Assembly (NCBI RefSeq): GCF_947495315.1
Contig: NZ_CANLYD010000001.1
Location: 558,001 to 622,000 of the forward strand
Reading direction: 5' to 3'
Length of the DNA: 64,000 nt
Origin: an uncultured Aquimarina sp.
GTDB taxonomy: Bacteria; Bacteroidota; Bacteroidia; Flavobacteriales; Flavobacteriaceae
Notes under the pieces: model-generated
The model's database searches: none
Told to the model about the DNA's origin: nothing
Seen by the model: the letters and a program-made list of their open reading frames with translations, nothing else
Made by a program: the position numbers and the translations under genes
In this document: positions 9,701-16,600 of the stretch, one piece after another
How the letters are laid out: every line of letters begins with the position of its first letter
Position numbering within the stretch: the first letter of the stretch is position 1

Positions 9701-11651
9701 GAATAGTATGTTTTCTACAGCATCATCTTTTAATCAACCTATTGGAAGTTGGGACTTAAGTAAAGTTTCAAATATTAGAAGTATGTTTTTTAGAGCAACT
9801 GCATTCAATCGACCTTTAGATTCCTGGGATGTTTCAGGAATGGGGACCTTAAAAAGATTATTCTTCTCTGCATCAAGTTTTAATCAACCTCTGGATTCTT
9901 GGGATGTATCTACCATTTCTAATATGGATGAGATGTTTTGGGGAGCTTCTTCATTTAATCAAAATTTAGGTGATTGGAATATTAGTGAAGCCACAATAAT
10001 GAACAGACTACTTTTAATAACAGCTATGTCCACTGCTAATTATGATACTACATTAATAGGTTGGGCGACTTTAGATACTGGGGAAACAAGAATACCATCC
10101 AATATAATTCTAGATGCAGATGCCACCTATTGTTTAGGTGAAGCGGCTAGAAACGTCCTAACTTCTGCTCCATATAATTGGACAATTACGGATGAAGGCT
10201 TAGATGTTAATTGTGATATAACGGCTCCTGTAATTACTTTAAACGGAGCAAATCCACAAATCATAGAATTAGGAGCTGGTTATACGGAATTAGGAGCAAC
10301 TACAGATGATGGTACTGAGGTAACTGTAGATGCTTCAGAATTTATGGATTCAGTAGGAAGTTATACTATTTATTATGATGCTACAGATGCTGCTGGTAAT
10401 TCTGCGATTCAGGTAACTCGTACTGTAAATGTGGTCGATACAACAGCACCAGTAATCACTTTGATCGGAGCAAATCCACAAATCATAGAATTAGGAGCTG
10501 GTTATACGGAATTAGGAGCAACTACAGATGATGGTACTGAGGTAACTGTAGATGCTTCAGAATTTATGGATGTAGTAGGAAGTTATACGATTTATTATGA
10601 TGCTGCGGATGCTGCTGGTAATGCTGCAGCTCAAGTAACTCGTACCGTAAATGTGGTCGATACAACAGCACCAGTAATCACTTTGATCGGAGCAAATCCA
10701 CAAACCATAGAATTAGGAGCTGGTTATACTGAGTTGGGTGCTACAACAGATGACGGTGCTGAGGTAACTGTAGATGCTTCAGAATTTATGGATGCAATAG
10801 GTAGTTATACGATGTATTATGACGCTACAGATGTTACTGGTAATGCTGCAGTTCAAGTAATTCGTACTGTAAATGTAGTTGATACCACAAATCCAACAGT
10901 TGTATGTCAAAATATTACAGTACCGTTAGACGATTCTGGAAATGTAAGTATTACCGCTGCCATGGTGGATAACGGTTCTTCAGATCTTTCAGGTATTGCA
11001 TCACTTGCTATTGATATCACAGATTTTGATTGTGCTACTATTGGAGACAATGTAGTGGTCTTAACTGTTACTGATGCTAATGGAAATAGTGATATGTGTA
11101 TGGCTACCGTTACAATTGAAGATAGGATAGCTCCAGAGTTTGATATGGCTACTGTACCAACAGATATGAATGTTACTTTCGATACAGGAGATATGTATAC
11201 ATTGGCAGATTTTACAAGTGGAGTAGTAGTTACAGATAATTGTGATACCAATAGAAGTGGATTCGCTACAACGATTACTCAAAGTCCAGTAGCAGGTATT
11301 TTATTGGGAGCTGGTGATCATGTGATTACGCTAACAGCTACTGATGATAATGCAAATGAACAAACTACAACTTTTACCATTACGGTTACTGATGATATTT
11401 TAAGTGTTGGGGAAAACACAGAAGAGGTATTTACACTATATCCTAACCCAGCGAAACAACGGTTTCAGGTTTCAGGATTCTCAGGAGAAGCAGTTTTATC
11501 CATCTATGATGTTAACGGACGTAGTTTACTTACAGAGAAGGTAGATGCTGGTCAATCTATATCTATTCAGGAGTTACCAAATGGGGCATACTTTGTAAAA
11601 ATCGCTATAGGAAACACCTATGAGACGATTAGATTAATGAAAAATGAATAG
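714..11651 (+). CDS. Giant BspA-like (DUF285) T9SS-secreted surface protein, 3645 aa
   Basis: An N-terminal signal peptide (about residues 1-21, ending SSAQ) leads into eleven modules of roughly 290 aa. Each opens with a strand motif FITTWQTT..NESITIP followed by a PKD-like segment (WGDGT...THTYATAGTYTIKI). It then has BspA/DUF285 repeats (MFxGAxxFNQxLxxWDVSxVTNM) and closes with a Cys-containing segment (YNWTITDDGLxC). Three DUF5011 Ig-like domains (about 3169-3390), a HYR-like region and a T9SS type A sorting domain (about 3562-3645, YPNPAKQ...LPNGAYFVKI) follow. BspA-family repeats are known in bacterial adhesion to host proteins; the ligand here is unknown. The protein should be exported by Sec, moved across the outer membrane by T9SS and anchored. 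The start ATG follows CCCCTT directly and sits 53 bp after the -7 box. The 3' UTR carries the conserved hairpin and terminator. Confidence 0.95.
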   Translation: MKHVYLTLFFIVSFLSFSSAQDEFIFRVQTTSVNETFTIPTFSGETYLYNVLWVEADNSISLSSNITGDTTYTFKSSGIHTVYISSVPSNVLASFFPRVYFNNSGDKNKIISIEQWGNNQWTSMENAFSGCLNLEINATDSPDLSQTTSLENMFRDCIAVDFSLANWNVSTITNMSGMFDGVKLSTTHYDNTLNNWVTQNLRSDVIFDAGYSTYCSAFLSRRFLTDPIEFNWTITDDGEVCEEDIFITDWQTTSSNESITIPTTGSGYNYTVDWGDGVLTFGNTGNATHNYTNAGTYEIKIYGDFPRIHFNNTGDKDKIIAVNQWGSIDWVDMTNAFYGCSNLVINATDAPNLSNVSNLNNMFNGAINFQDNGGAIGNWDISNITTMQDMFAGVKISSNQYNAILDGWVTASAGETIPTNIDVNFSTSVYTGNTDSWNMLKDTHSWSIQDYTDAFITTWRTNAPNEDIRLIVAGTGILYDVDWGDGTTSTGLTGIADHTYASAETYTVVMRGVYPHFVINNNTISRDKILSVEQWGNQPWSSLERSFWGCSNLVINATDTPNLSNVTSLDWMFYDATSMVDNCGAIGTWDTSNIQQMERMFRGATSFNSDISTWDVSNVQTFQAAFRDATSFDQNLGDWDISSATSMGSMFSNIGLSQDNYDATLIGWATLDAGETIPSNININFGSSQYCAGAFAKNTLKTDYTWTFTDGGLACDETDKFITTWQTTTNNESITIPTTGTGYDYTVEWGDGTSSDNNTGNETHTYATAGTYQIKIYGSFPRIYFPTSGMHRKIQSVDQWGSITWNSMDGAFVNCINLDVLATDAPDLSNITSLWEMFLFCESLGTSSSLDFSGWDTSTITSMRTMFFGTSKFNSATIANWDVSNVTNFQNMFEAATIFDQDLGAWDISKATNMGNMFRDNRMSFSNYESTLQGWATLDTGEVQIPTNINLGAQGVSYCDKTYREQLKNDYTWSFTGDIFNCPENDKFITTWQVAAGDLSITIPTTGSGYNYKVEWGDGLSNEDIIGNATHTYATPGVKTIKIFGDFPRIYINNSGDKDKIVSIEQWGTQQWTSMVQAFRGCANLVINASDTPDLSLVTDMTSIFEGTTNLEDLKDNIGNWNVSTIENMTAVFKFSGFNENVNNWNVSNVRFMDSMFEEAFEFNQPLNNWITDKLEFSNAVFKRASKFNQDISNWNMSLVQETGQMFLAAIDFDQSLASWDISSMINMNGFFLDTQISTANYDTTLIGWATLTTGESAIPQNIVFTAGSSRYCFGEQARNTLTSAPYNWDITDNGASCSATDSFITTLRTTTANQGITIPTTGSGYNYDIDWGDGAAEYGVTGNATHVYVTSGVYRVKITGDFPRIYFNNTGDKDVITSIDQWGTQQWNSMEGAFYGCTALELNVSDAPDLTQVTSLERMFMGTNNIVDNEASMNSWNTSTITNMANMFADSIFDFNITSWDVGKVENFVGMFNNNAQFNQNIGGWNVGENVVGTINMQAMFDSTSSFNSPLNTWDTSKVTNMVSMFGFATAFNQPLDAWDTSTIENMGGMFFGASDFDQNVGGWNLSNVTNMGAMFQQSGLSTENYDATLIGWATQDVGETIPSNISISFEGSQYCFGAEARNTLIDDSGLNWSISDDGLACASTDFFITTWQTTAANESITIPTTGSGYDYNINWGDGTIEFGNTGNASHSYTTAGIYTIKILGDFPQFASLAGGISNAEKLRTVQQWGNIEWRSMLQAFSRCSNMNITAIDIPNLSNVTAMDQMFFGCSNLQSPDFSNWDTSSVTTMTWMFINARSFNGNISTWDVGNVTAFDLMLAGASSFNQDVSSWNIGEHVTGTITMSSMFENAIAFNQNLGTWDISKVTDMNLMLKDSGLSVANYDATLMGWASNANTPNGLVLGADGLKYCVGEASRDILTSVPYNWTIDDAGLDCNDAFITTWETTIDDESITVPTTGSGYNYVVDWGDGTAEFGLKGNATHEYATAGAHTVRIIGDFPRFYNPGLGGYFTNAAKIQSIEQWGTQQWTSMESAFDSATNLVINATDVPDLSAVTHMGGMFFLNSSLADNGGTIGTWDVSNVQNMSYLFANTPLNKDISSWNTGKVIDMSGMFFNTANFDQNLEGWDISNVTNMQSMFNNSRLSTTNYDATLVGWATDISGVAGDGMDDVPIGVTFDAGSSTYCFAEDARNILTNTPYNWTITDGGLSCNFTNAFITSWETTAANESITVPTTGSGYNYSVDWGDGTIEGGFTGNATHEYTTAGTYTVKITGDFPRIFFNNGGNKNKILTIEQWGTIAWESMAQAFNGCANLTLNAIDSPDLSLVTNATRMFANTTNFDDLQNVIGQWNTGSINNMNALFIDSGFNEDIGDWDVSKVTNFSGMFYECPNFDQDLGNWDVSEAVNMRSFITTTSLATSSFSSENYDKTLKGWATLDPGETRIPRDVNVDVDLTRYCDAFVERAQLINDYNWRISDLGLGCPENEKFITTWQVAAGETITIPTLNGQPYQYIVEWGDNTTSVSTNDNPLSHTYINTRTYTIKITGDFPRIFFNGTGDKDKILSIEQWGTQQWLGMQSAFRGCTNLVINATDVPDLSIVQFMDSMFSNTTSFVDNGGEMNNWDITNVISLVSLFEGSVFNENINNWDVSGVQTMGNMFQDNTAFNQSLNLWRPENVSDFEHMFNGATSFNQPVGDWTMTNAAFFESMFEGAAAFDQDLGNWDISTIDRDGMINMFVSSGISQENYDATLIGWATLDVGETQIPVNVQLDADATYCLGITARNTLTTAPYNWTITDGGIGCDFTTAFITTWQTTADNESIIIPTTGSGYNYNVDWGDGIVEVGFTGNATHQYTVAGTYEVKIIGDFPRIYFNNAGDIEKIQSIEHWGTQPWRNFQNAFSGCSQLRITATDAPDLSNVTNLNNMFRSCISLDAPNFSNWDTSSIITMKEMFYRANNFDGNITNWDVGKVTSFELMFYEAFKFNQNISSWNIGEFVSTKIVNMNSMFSTASSFNQPIGSWDLSKVSNIRSMFFRATAFNRPLDSWDVSGMGTLKRLFFSASSFNQPLDSWDVSTISNMDEMFWGASSFNQNLGDWNISEATIMNRLLLITAMSTANYDTTLIGWATLDTGETRIPSNIILDADATYCLGEAARNVLTSAPYNWTITDEGLDVNCDITAPVITLNGANPQIIELGAGYTELGATTDDGTEVTVDASEFMDSVGSYTIYYDATDAAGNSAIQVTRTVNVVDTTAPVITLIGANPQIIELGAGYTELGATTDDGTEVTVDASEFMDVVGSYTIYYDAADAAGNAAAQVTRTVNVVDTTAPVITLIGANPQTIELGAGYTELGATTDDGAEVTVDASEFMDAIGSYTMYYDATDVTGNAAVQVIRTVNVVDTTNPTVVCQNITVPLDDSGNVSITAAMVDNGSSDLSGIASLAIDITDFDCATIGDNVVVLTVTDANGNSDMCMATVTIEDRIAPEFDMATVPTDMNVTFDTGDMYTLADFTSGVVVTDNCDTNRSGFATTITQSPVAGILLGAGDHVITLTATDDNANEQTTTFTITVTDDILSVGENTEEVFTLYPNPAKQRFQVSGFSGEAVLSIYDVNGRSLLTEKVDAGQSISIQELPNGAYFVKIAIGNTYETIRLMKNE
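774..10217 (+). repeat. Eleven ~870-bp in-frame modules (PKD-like plus DUF285)
   Basis: The FITTWQTT-like strand motif recurs eleven times in the encoded protein, each time followed by WGDG and by several DUF285 repeats. The modules are diverged from each other, unlike the near-identical Ig arrays, so this expansion looks older. Confidence 0.85.
10218..10883 (+). repeat. Three 222-bp tandem repeats encoding DUF5011 Ig-like domains
   Basis: Three 74-codon units each encode PVITLxGANPQ(I/T)IELG...TRTVNVVD. The first two are nearly identical at DNA level, which makes unequal recombination likely. Confidence 0.85.
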
Positions 11652-11684
11652 ATAGAACTCTTTATTTTTTGCAAAAGGTCAGTG

Positions 11685-11706
11685 CTACGGAGTTAAGGGG
11701 TCGTAG
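11685..11706 (+). other. Conserved 3'-UTR hairpin, copy 1
   Basis: The stem CTACG (11685-11689) / CGTAG (11702-11706) encloses a 12-base loop containing TTAAGGGGT (11693-11701). The loop is complementary to the (A)CCCCTTA element at many start codons of this cluster. The same hairpin follows four other adhesin genes. Confidence 0.7.
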
Positions 11707-11725
11707 ATACATGAGGTTGCAAGAT

Positions 11726-11755
11726 AAAACCACTCAAGAAATTGAGTGGTTTTTT
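11726..11755 (+). terminator. Terminator of the 714 adhesin gene
   Basis: The 10-bp stem AACCACTCAA / TTGAGTGGTT has the loop GAAA and a T tract. Compared with copies 3-5, the loop-closing A-T pair is replaced by G-C there (CTCAG/CTGGG), a compensatory change supporting the structure. Confidence 0.9.
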
Positions 11756-11776
11756 AAATATGGATAAAGAATTTTA

Positions 11777-13438
11777 CTATACCAATTCCATGATGGCTTG
11801 TTCCAGTTCTTGTTCCCTATGTAACCCCATTTTTTTTCGAATACGATGTCTGGAGGCTTTAATAGATCCCATGGTGACATTACGAATCACCATAATCTCT
11901 TTAAGACTCAGATTCATGCGCATCAAAGCACATATTTCTCTTTCGGATTTGGTAAGATCTGGATATAAGTCTCTGAGTTTTTGGTTAAATGCTTCATCAA
12001 GCTGTTCAATATTATCTCCGATAGAATCAAATTTACTTTCTGTACTAATCTGTGCATTAAGATCACTAATCAAAGACTGAAAATCGGAAACATCTACAGC
12101 ATCGGCGTGTTGTTTTACCTTTTTAAGCTTAGAAAGGAATTCCTGCTTAAACTGTAAACGCATTTTATTATCTGCTACCAGTTGCTTAGCCTGATACGTA
12201 GTGTGTTTTAGTTGTTCATCTAATAACTCTTTCTCAAGCTGTTCTTTTTTGAAACGTTCTTTATTCAGTTTTCTTCGGTTGTTTACAAAGATTAATAAGA
12301 TGATAATTCCTGCTGAGACTAGAAGTAACAAAGTAATATAAAGTCGATTCGTAGCCTGTTGCGCTTCGTTTTTTAATTTGAGTTCACTTTTCTCGTTTGC
12401 AAATTGAAGGCTATCTGCTAGTTTTTCCTTCTGAAATTGATAATTCAATTCCAGAGCAGTTATCTTTTTAGCATTTTTTACATTAAAAATCGAATCGTAG
12501 TAATATTTGTGAGTTTTGTAAAAGCCAAGTGCATTTTTATAATTACCCATCTGCTCATAAATATGACTCCTTAATTGATAAATAATAGGAAATTTAGAGG
12601 TGTTACCTTGTTTTTTAGCATAATCCAGCGCTTCATCCATATAGGATAGGGCTTCCTGATATTTTCCTAAATCCGAATGAATTTTGGCAAGGTGCATTAA
12701 TGTATTAGAAAGGAAGTTATAATCTTTTGTTGATTTAAAAATATAAACAGTTTCTTCATATAAAGCAATAGCTTTTTCATACTTGCCTGTAGTATAATAG
12801 ATCGTTGCTATATTATCATTGGACTTTGCTTTATCTTTAAGTGTTGGGGAATAATTTTTAGATAATTGATAGTAATGCATAGCAGAATCATTCTGCTTGG
12901 TATAATAATATATGACTCCCAGCATGTTATAGGTGCGAGCCAATTGAGAACTATCTACATGTCGTTCCTGTATATCTATAGATTTTAAAAAATATTTTTT
13001 TGACTTGTCATATTCTTTTTGATATCTAAAGATCATAGCGATGCTATGATAACTCCTGGCAATTTCAAAAGAATCTTGCAGTTTTTCCCTGATTTTTAGT
13101 GCCTGTAACCTAAGATCCAGTGAGTTTTTGTAATTGGTCTGTCTAGACTCATATTTTCCCAATACATCCAAAATTCGTGCTTTTTGTTTTAAAAAGTGAG
13201 CAGAAGGAGAAGGAATACTATCAATAAACTGGAGGGTTTGGTTCATCAAATCTCTTCCTTGATCTATGCTGTATTGCTCTACTACCTGAGTAAGTTCGAA
13301 GAGGTAATGCACTTTTAGAGAATCATTGGCGGCATCATTAACTTTTTGTCTCAATTCAATTTCCAGACTGTCCTGTTGCTCTTGACTTAATATGATAAGG
13401 GAAGAGAGTAAAAAAAAGATTAGGAAAAAGGCTTTCAT
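11777..13438 (-). CDS. Membrane TPR/LuxR-HTH transcriptional regulator, 553 aa
   Basis: The N-terminus is a signal-like hydrophobic stretch (MKAFFLIFFLLSSLIILSQ). Tetratricopeptide repeats (about residues 30-330) follow, then a transmembrane helix (LYITLLLLVSAGIIILLIF, about 360-385). A cytoplasmic coiled coil leads to a LuxR/GerE-like HTH at the C-terminus (LTKSEREICALMRMNLSLKE, recognition region VTMGSIKASRHRIRKKMG). TPR-TM-HTH proteins of this type are common in Bacteroidota; the TPR part probably senses a partner on the periplasmic side while the HTH binds DNA (inference). The gene is divergent from the 13647 adhesin across a 208-bp intergenic region that carries the TGAAACT/TGTAACC operator, so it is the likely regulator of that gene. 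Its own leader has CCCCTTA (plus-strand 13445-13451) before the ATG. It is convergent with the 714 adhesin, and the terminator at 11726-11755 lies between them. Confidence 0.9.
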   Translation of the reverse strand: MKAFFLIFFLLSSLIILSQEQQDSLEIELRQKVNDAANDSLKVHYLFELTQVVEQYSIDQGRDLMNQTLQFIDSIPSPSAHFLKQKARILDVLGKYESRQTNYKNSLDLRLQALKIREKLQDSFEIARSYHSIAMIFRYQKEYDKSKKYFLKSIDIQERHVDSSQLARTYNMLGVIYYYTKQNDSAMHYYQLSKNYSPTLKDKAKSNDNIATIYYTTGKYEKAIALYEETVYIFKSTKDYNFLSNTLMHLAKIHSDLGKYQEALSYMDEALDYAKKQGNTSKFPIIYQLRSHIYEQMGNYKNALGFYKTHKYYYDSIFNVKNAKKITALELNYQFQKEKLADSLQFANEKSELKLKNEAQQATNRLYITLLLLVSAGIIILLIFVNNRRKLNKERFKKEQLEKELLDEQLKHTTYQAKQLVADNKMRLQFKQEFLSKLKKVKQHADAVDVSDFQSLISDLNAQISTESKFDSIGDNIEQLDEAFNQKLRDLYPDLTKSEREICALMRMNLSLKEIMVIRNVTMGSIKASRHRIRKKMGLHREQELEQAIMELV

Positions 13439-13467
13439 GATAGGTAAGGGGATTTATATATGTATTA

Positions 13468-13475
13468 CAAATATA
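13468..13475 (-). promoter_or_regulatory. -7 box of the divergent regulator gene
   Basis: The minus strand reads TATATTTG, matching TAnnTTTG, about 30 bp before the ATG. I see no clear -33 element and no direct repeat at the standard distance, so the regulator gene itself does not appear to use the operator architecture. Confidence 0.5.
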
Positions 13476-13546
13476 ACAATATAAGAAGAGAAATAGAGTG
13501 ATTTGGGGATATCTGTTTTCTTTGAAAACCCTTATAAATAAAGAGG

Positions 13547-13603
13547 TGAAACTTTTTGTAACCATTAAAAAAACATAAATCCGAAAACAGAGTTGTACCA
13601 TTG
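13547..13603 (+). promoter_or_regulatory. Direct-repeat operator plus promoter of the 13647 adhesin
   Basis: TGAAACT (13547-13553) and TGTAACC (13557-13563) are an imperfect repeat with period 10 and spacer TTT, as in the TGACACC promoters. The -7 box TACCATTG (13596-13603) lies 39 bp after the start of the proximal half-site. This is the least perfect of the repeats, but its position fits exactly. Confidence 0.6.
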
Positions 13604-13646
13604 TACTTTATTTCGTTAACAAAAATTTAACCTAAATAAACCCCTT

Positions 13647-16600
13647 ATGAAAAAACTACTACCCTTATGCTTCGTGGTGTTTTATGCGATAGGATTCACC
13701 TCTTATGAATTAGCTGCCAAGACACCCGTTAAACCCTCCTCAGCATTATTTACACCACAGATTAGTATTGCTGGTCCTGATATGATGACTGTGATTGCCA
13801 ATGGCGATACGACTCCTGACATGCTAGATGGGACATTGTATTTTGAAATAGGAACAGGTAACTCTCTAATGACACCTTTTAGCATCCAAAACAGTGGTAC
13901 CAGTGATTTAAATATTTCAGATATTACAATTACCGGAACCGATGTTTCAGATTTTGTGCTCAATGATATGTGGTCAACCACGGTGTTAGCTGGGTCAACA
14001 GAGTCCTTTGAAGTAAGTTTTGCACCGCAATCTGCTGGAGTAAAAAACGCAATAGTAACCATCACCAGTGATGATCCTACTAATGGGACTTATACATTTG
14101 CCATACAAGGAACCGCTTTTGAAGGTGCTACAGGATTACATTTTGATGGTGTGGATGATAATATCACTTTTAATAACGGAAACTATAGCTTAAGTGATGA
14201 TTTTAGCATTGAGTTTTGGATGAAACCTGATATTTCAGGCACAGACGAACATTTTATACTGGATAATACAAGTGGTAGTTCAGGGTATAGTTTACGTATC
14301 GATATAACGCAGCAATTAAATTTTACTTTTTTTACTGCTAGTGGTGTTAAAAATTTAAGCACTTCGACTATCGCAAACGATCAATGGCAACATGTCGCCA
14401 TTGTTTATAATGATTCTGGTTATTCAATTTTTATTGATGGTATGCTGGATAATTCATTAGCTCTTTCGGAAGCTATTGTGGATAGTAGTAATAATCTCAC
14501 TATGGGAAGTGCTTTTGGTGGTGGAGAATATTATGCAGGTGCTATAGATGAATTACGAGTGTGGGATGTAGCATTGTCTAGTTGTAGAATTTCAGATCAA
14601 TCTAGTTGTCAACTAACGGGAAGTGAAAGCGATCTGTTGGCTTATTATAATTTTAATAATGGAGAAGTAAACGGAAATAACTTTCCTATGTTTAGTATAC
14701 TAGATCCTAATCATACGATTACCTCTGGTATTCCTCCACAAGGAACTTTAAACAATTTTGGGTTAACAGGTACTACTTCTAATTGGATAGACACTACTGC
14801 CAATGGAATTTCAGGAACATGTAATACATATTCAGAAGCTATAATTGGGATTGCTTCAAATAGTAATGCTATCAATAATGGGGACACTACAGTAAGTTCG
14901 AGTAATAACACCTCTTTTGGAAATGTAGAATTTGGTCAGGCAGAACCTGCAGATTATACGATTAATAATACAGGTAGCGCTACACTGAATATTTCTAATA
15001 TTATCATCGATGGAGCATCTGATTTTACTATTATAGAATCACCAACAACAGTAGCTGCAGGAGCTTCAGAAAATTTACGTATCCTTTTTACACCTGCTTC
15101 TATTGGAACCAAAAATGCCACAGTACGTATCTTAAATGATGACTGTGATGATGCTACTTTTGAGTTTGCTATAGAAGGAACTGGTTTTACTCCTGCCACC
15201 GGACTGAGTTTTGATGGAACAGATGATCATATCAGTATTAATCATAATAGCGCATTCAATACAAGTATATTTACAATAGAAGCGTACTTTAAAACAACAT
15301 CTACTGCAGGAGGACAAGCTATTATAAGTAAGTACGATACTACAGGAATTAATGGGTTCTCTTTGTTCTTAAACAGTTCTGGAGGGATACTATTTGAGTA
15401 CGCAGTACCAAACATTGAATCAACAAGTGCATCTAGTGTTTCTGGATTAAATGATGGAAACTGGCACCATATTGCTTTAGCATTTGGATATGGTAAGGTC
15501 ATATATTATATAGATGGTGTACTAGACAATGAAATTACTTTTAGTAATATTCCAGATGCCCCAACAAATACAGAATCACTTTACATAGGGTATTCTGCGT
15601 TTAATAACGTTTATTTTAATGGAGATATAGACGAAGTACGTTATTGGTCTAGAACACTATGTTCTGATGAGATTTTAGCACAACAAAGCTGTGAATTAGT
15701 AGGGAATGAATCCGGATTGGTAGCATATTATGACTTAAACCAAGGAAATGTTTATGCTGATAATTCAAGTGAAACGACAGCTGATGATGCTACTTCAAAC
15801 AATTTAGACGGAACTTTAACGAATTTTGCGTTAACAGGAAGTACTTCTAACTGGATAGATACTACGACAAATGGCATTTCTGGAAACTGCTCAGTTGCTT
15901 TTCCGGAAATTAATGTACAAGGTGATGGTAACGATATTCTTAATGGTGATGCAACTCCAGATACCAGTGATAATACAGATGCAGGAAGCGTTTTGGTTGG
16001 TAATTCTGCTGAAATGAGTTTCTTTGTGCGTAACACGGATGGTTCTGGTGCTTTACATATAGATGGGGTGATACTTATGGGTGATACTGGGGATTTTACC
16101 ATTACGCAAAATCCTAGTAATAACGCAATACCAGCAACTGAATCTGCTTCATTAAAAATAGAATTTACACCAACATCTGGCGGTACAAAAACTGCTACTG
16201 TAATTATTAGTAGTGATGATTGTGATGAACCGGATTATACTTTTACCATACAAGGAACAGGGATTCCTGCTGGTACTGGTTTAGATTTTGATGGTGCTAA
16301 TGATTTGGTGACAATTTCTCATGACAATGGGCAAAATAATTTGAATTTCTCCGTAGATTTTTGGATCAAAACTACTGATGGATTAGGAGGAGTCATCAAT
16401 AAGTTTACACCAGATGGAAACAGTGGATGGCGTATTAACCTGGATGGAGGAAGAATTGAGTTCTATTATTATGCGAGTGCTTCCAATTATGTAACAAGAT
16501 TGTTAAGTCCTGCAACTTCGGTCAATGATGGTAACTGGCATCATGTAGCGGTTACGCTCAACTCTGGAAATGCCAGATGTTATATCGATGGAGTATTAGC

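Noticed and set aside
11685..11755. Five repeated 3' modules as integron attC sites or transposon ends
   Set aside because: There are no attC core sites, no integrase or transposase and no target-site duplications visible; they sit exactly at adhesin gene ends with intact terminators.
11742..12080. Plus-strand open frame of 112 codons antisense to the HTH part of the 11777-13438 regulator
   Set aside because: It starts in the terminator region and mirrors the well-supported regulator gene; no homology or promoter.
13593..13607. TTGTACC-A-TTGTACT close repeat as the operator of the 13647 gene
   Set aside because: Its period is 8, unlike the 10-12 of all others, and it overlaps the -7 box TACCATTG. 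The TGAAACT/TGTAACC pair at 13547-13563 has the standard spacing.
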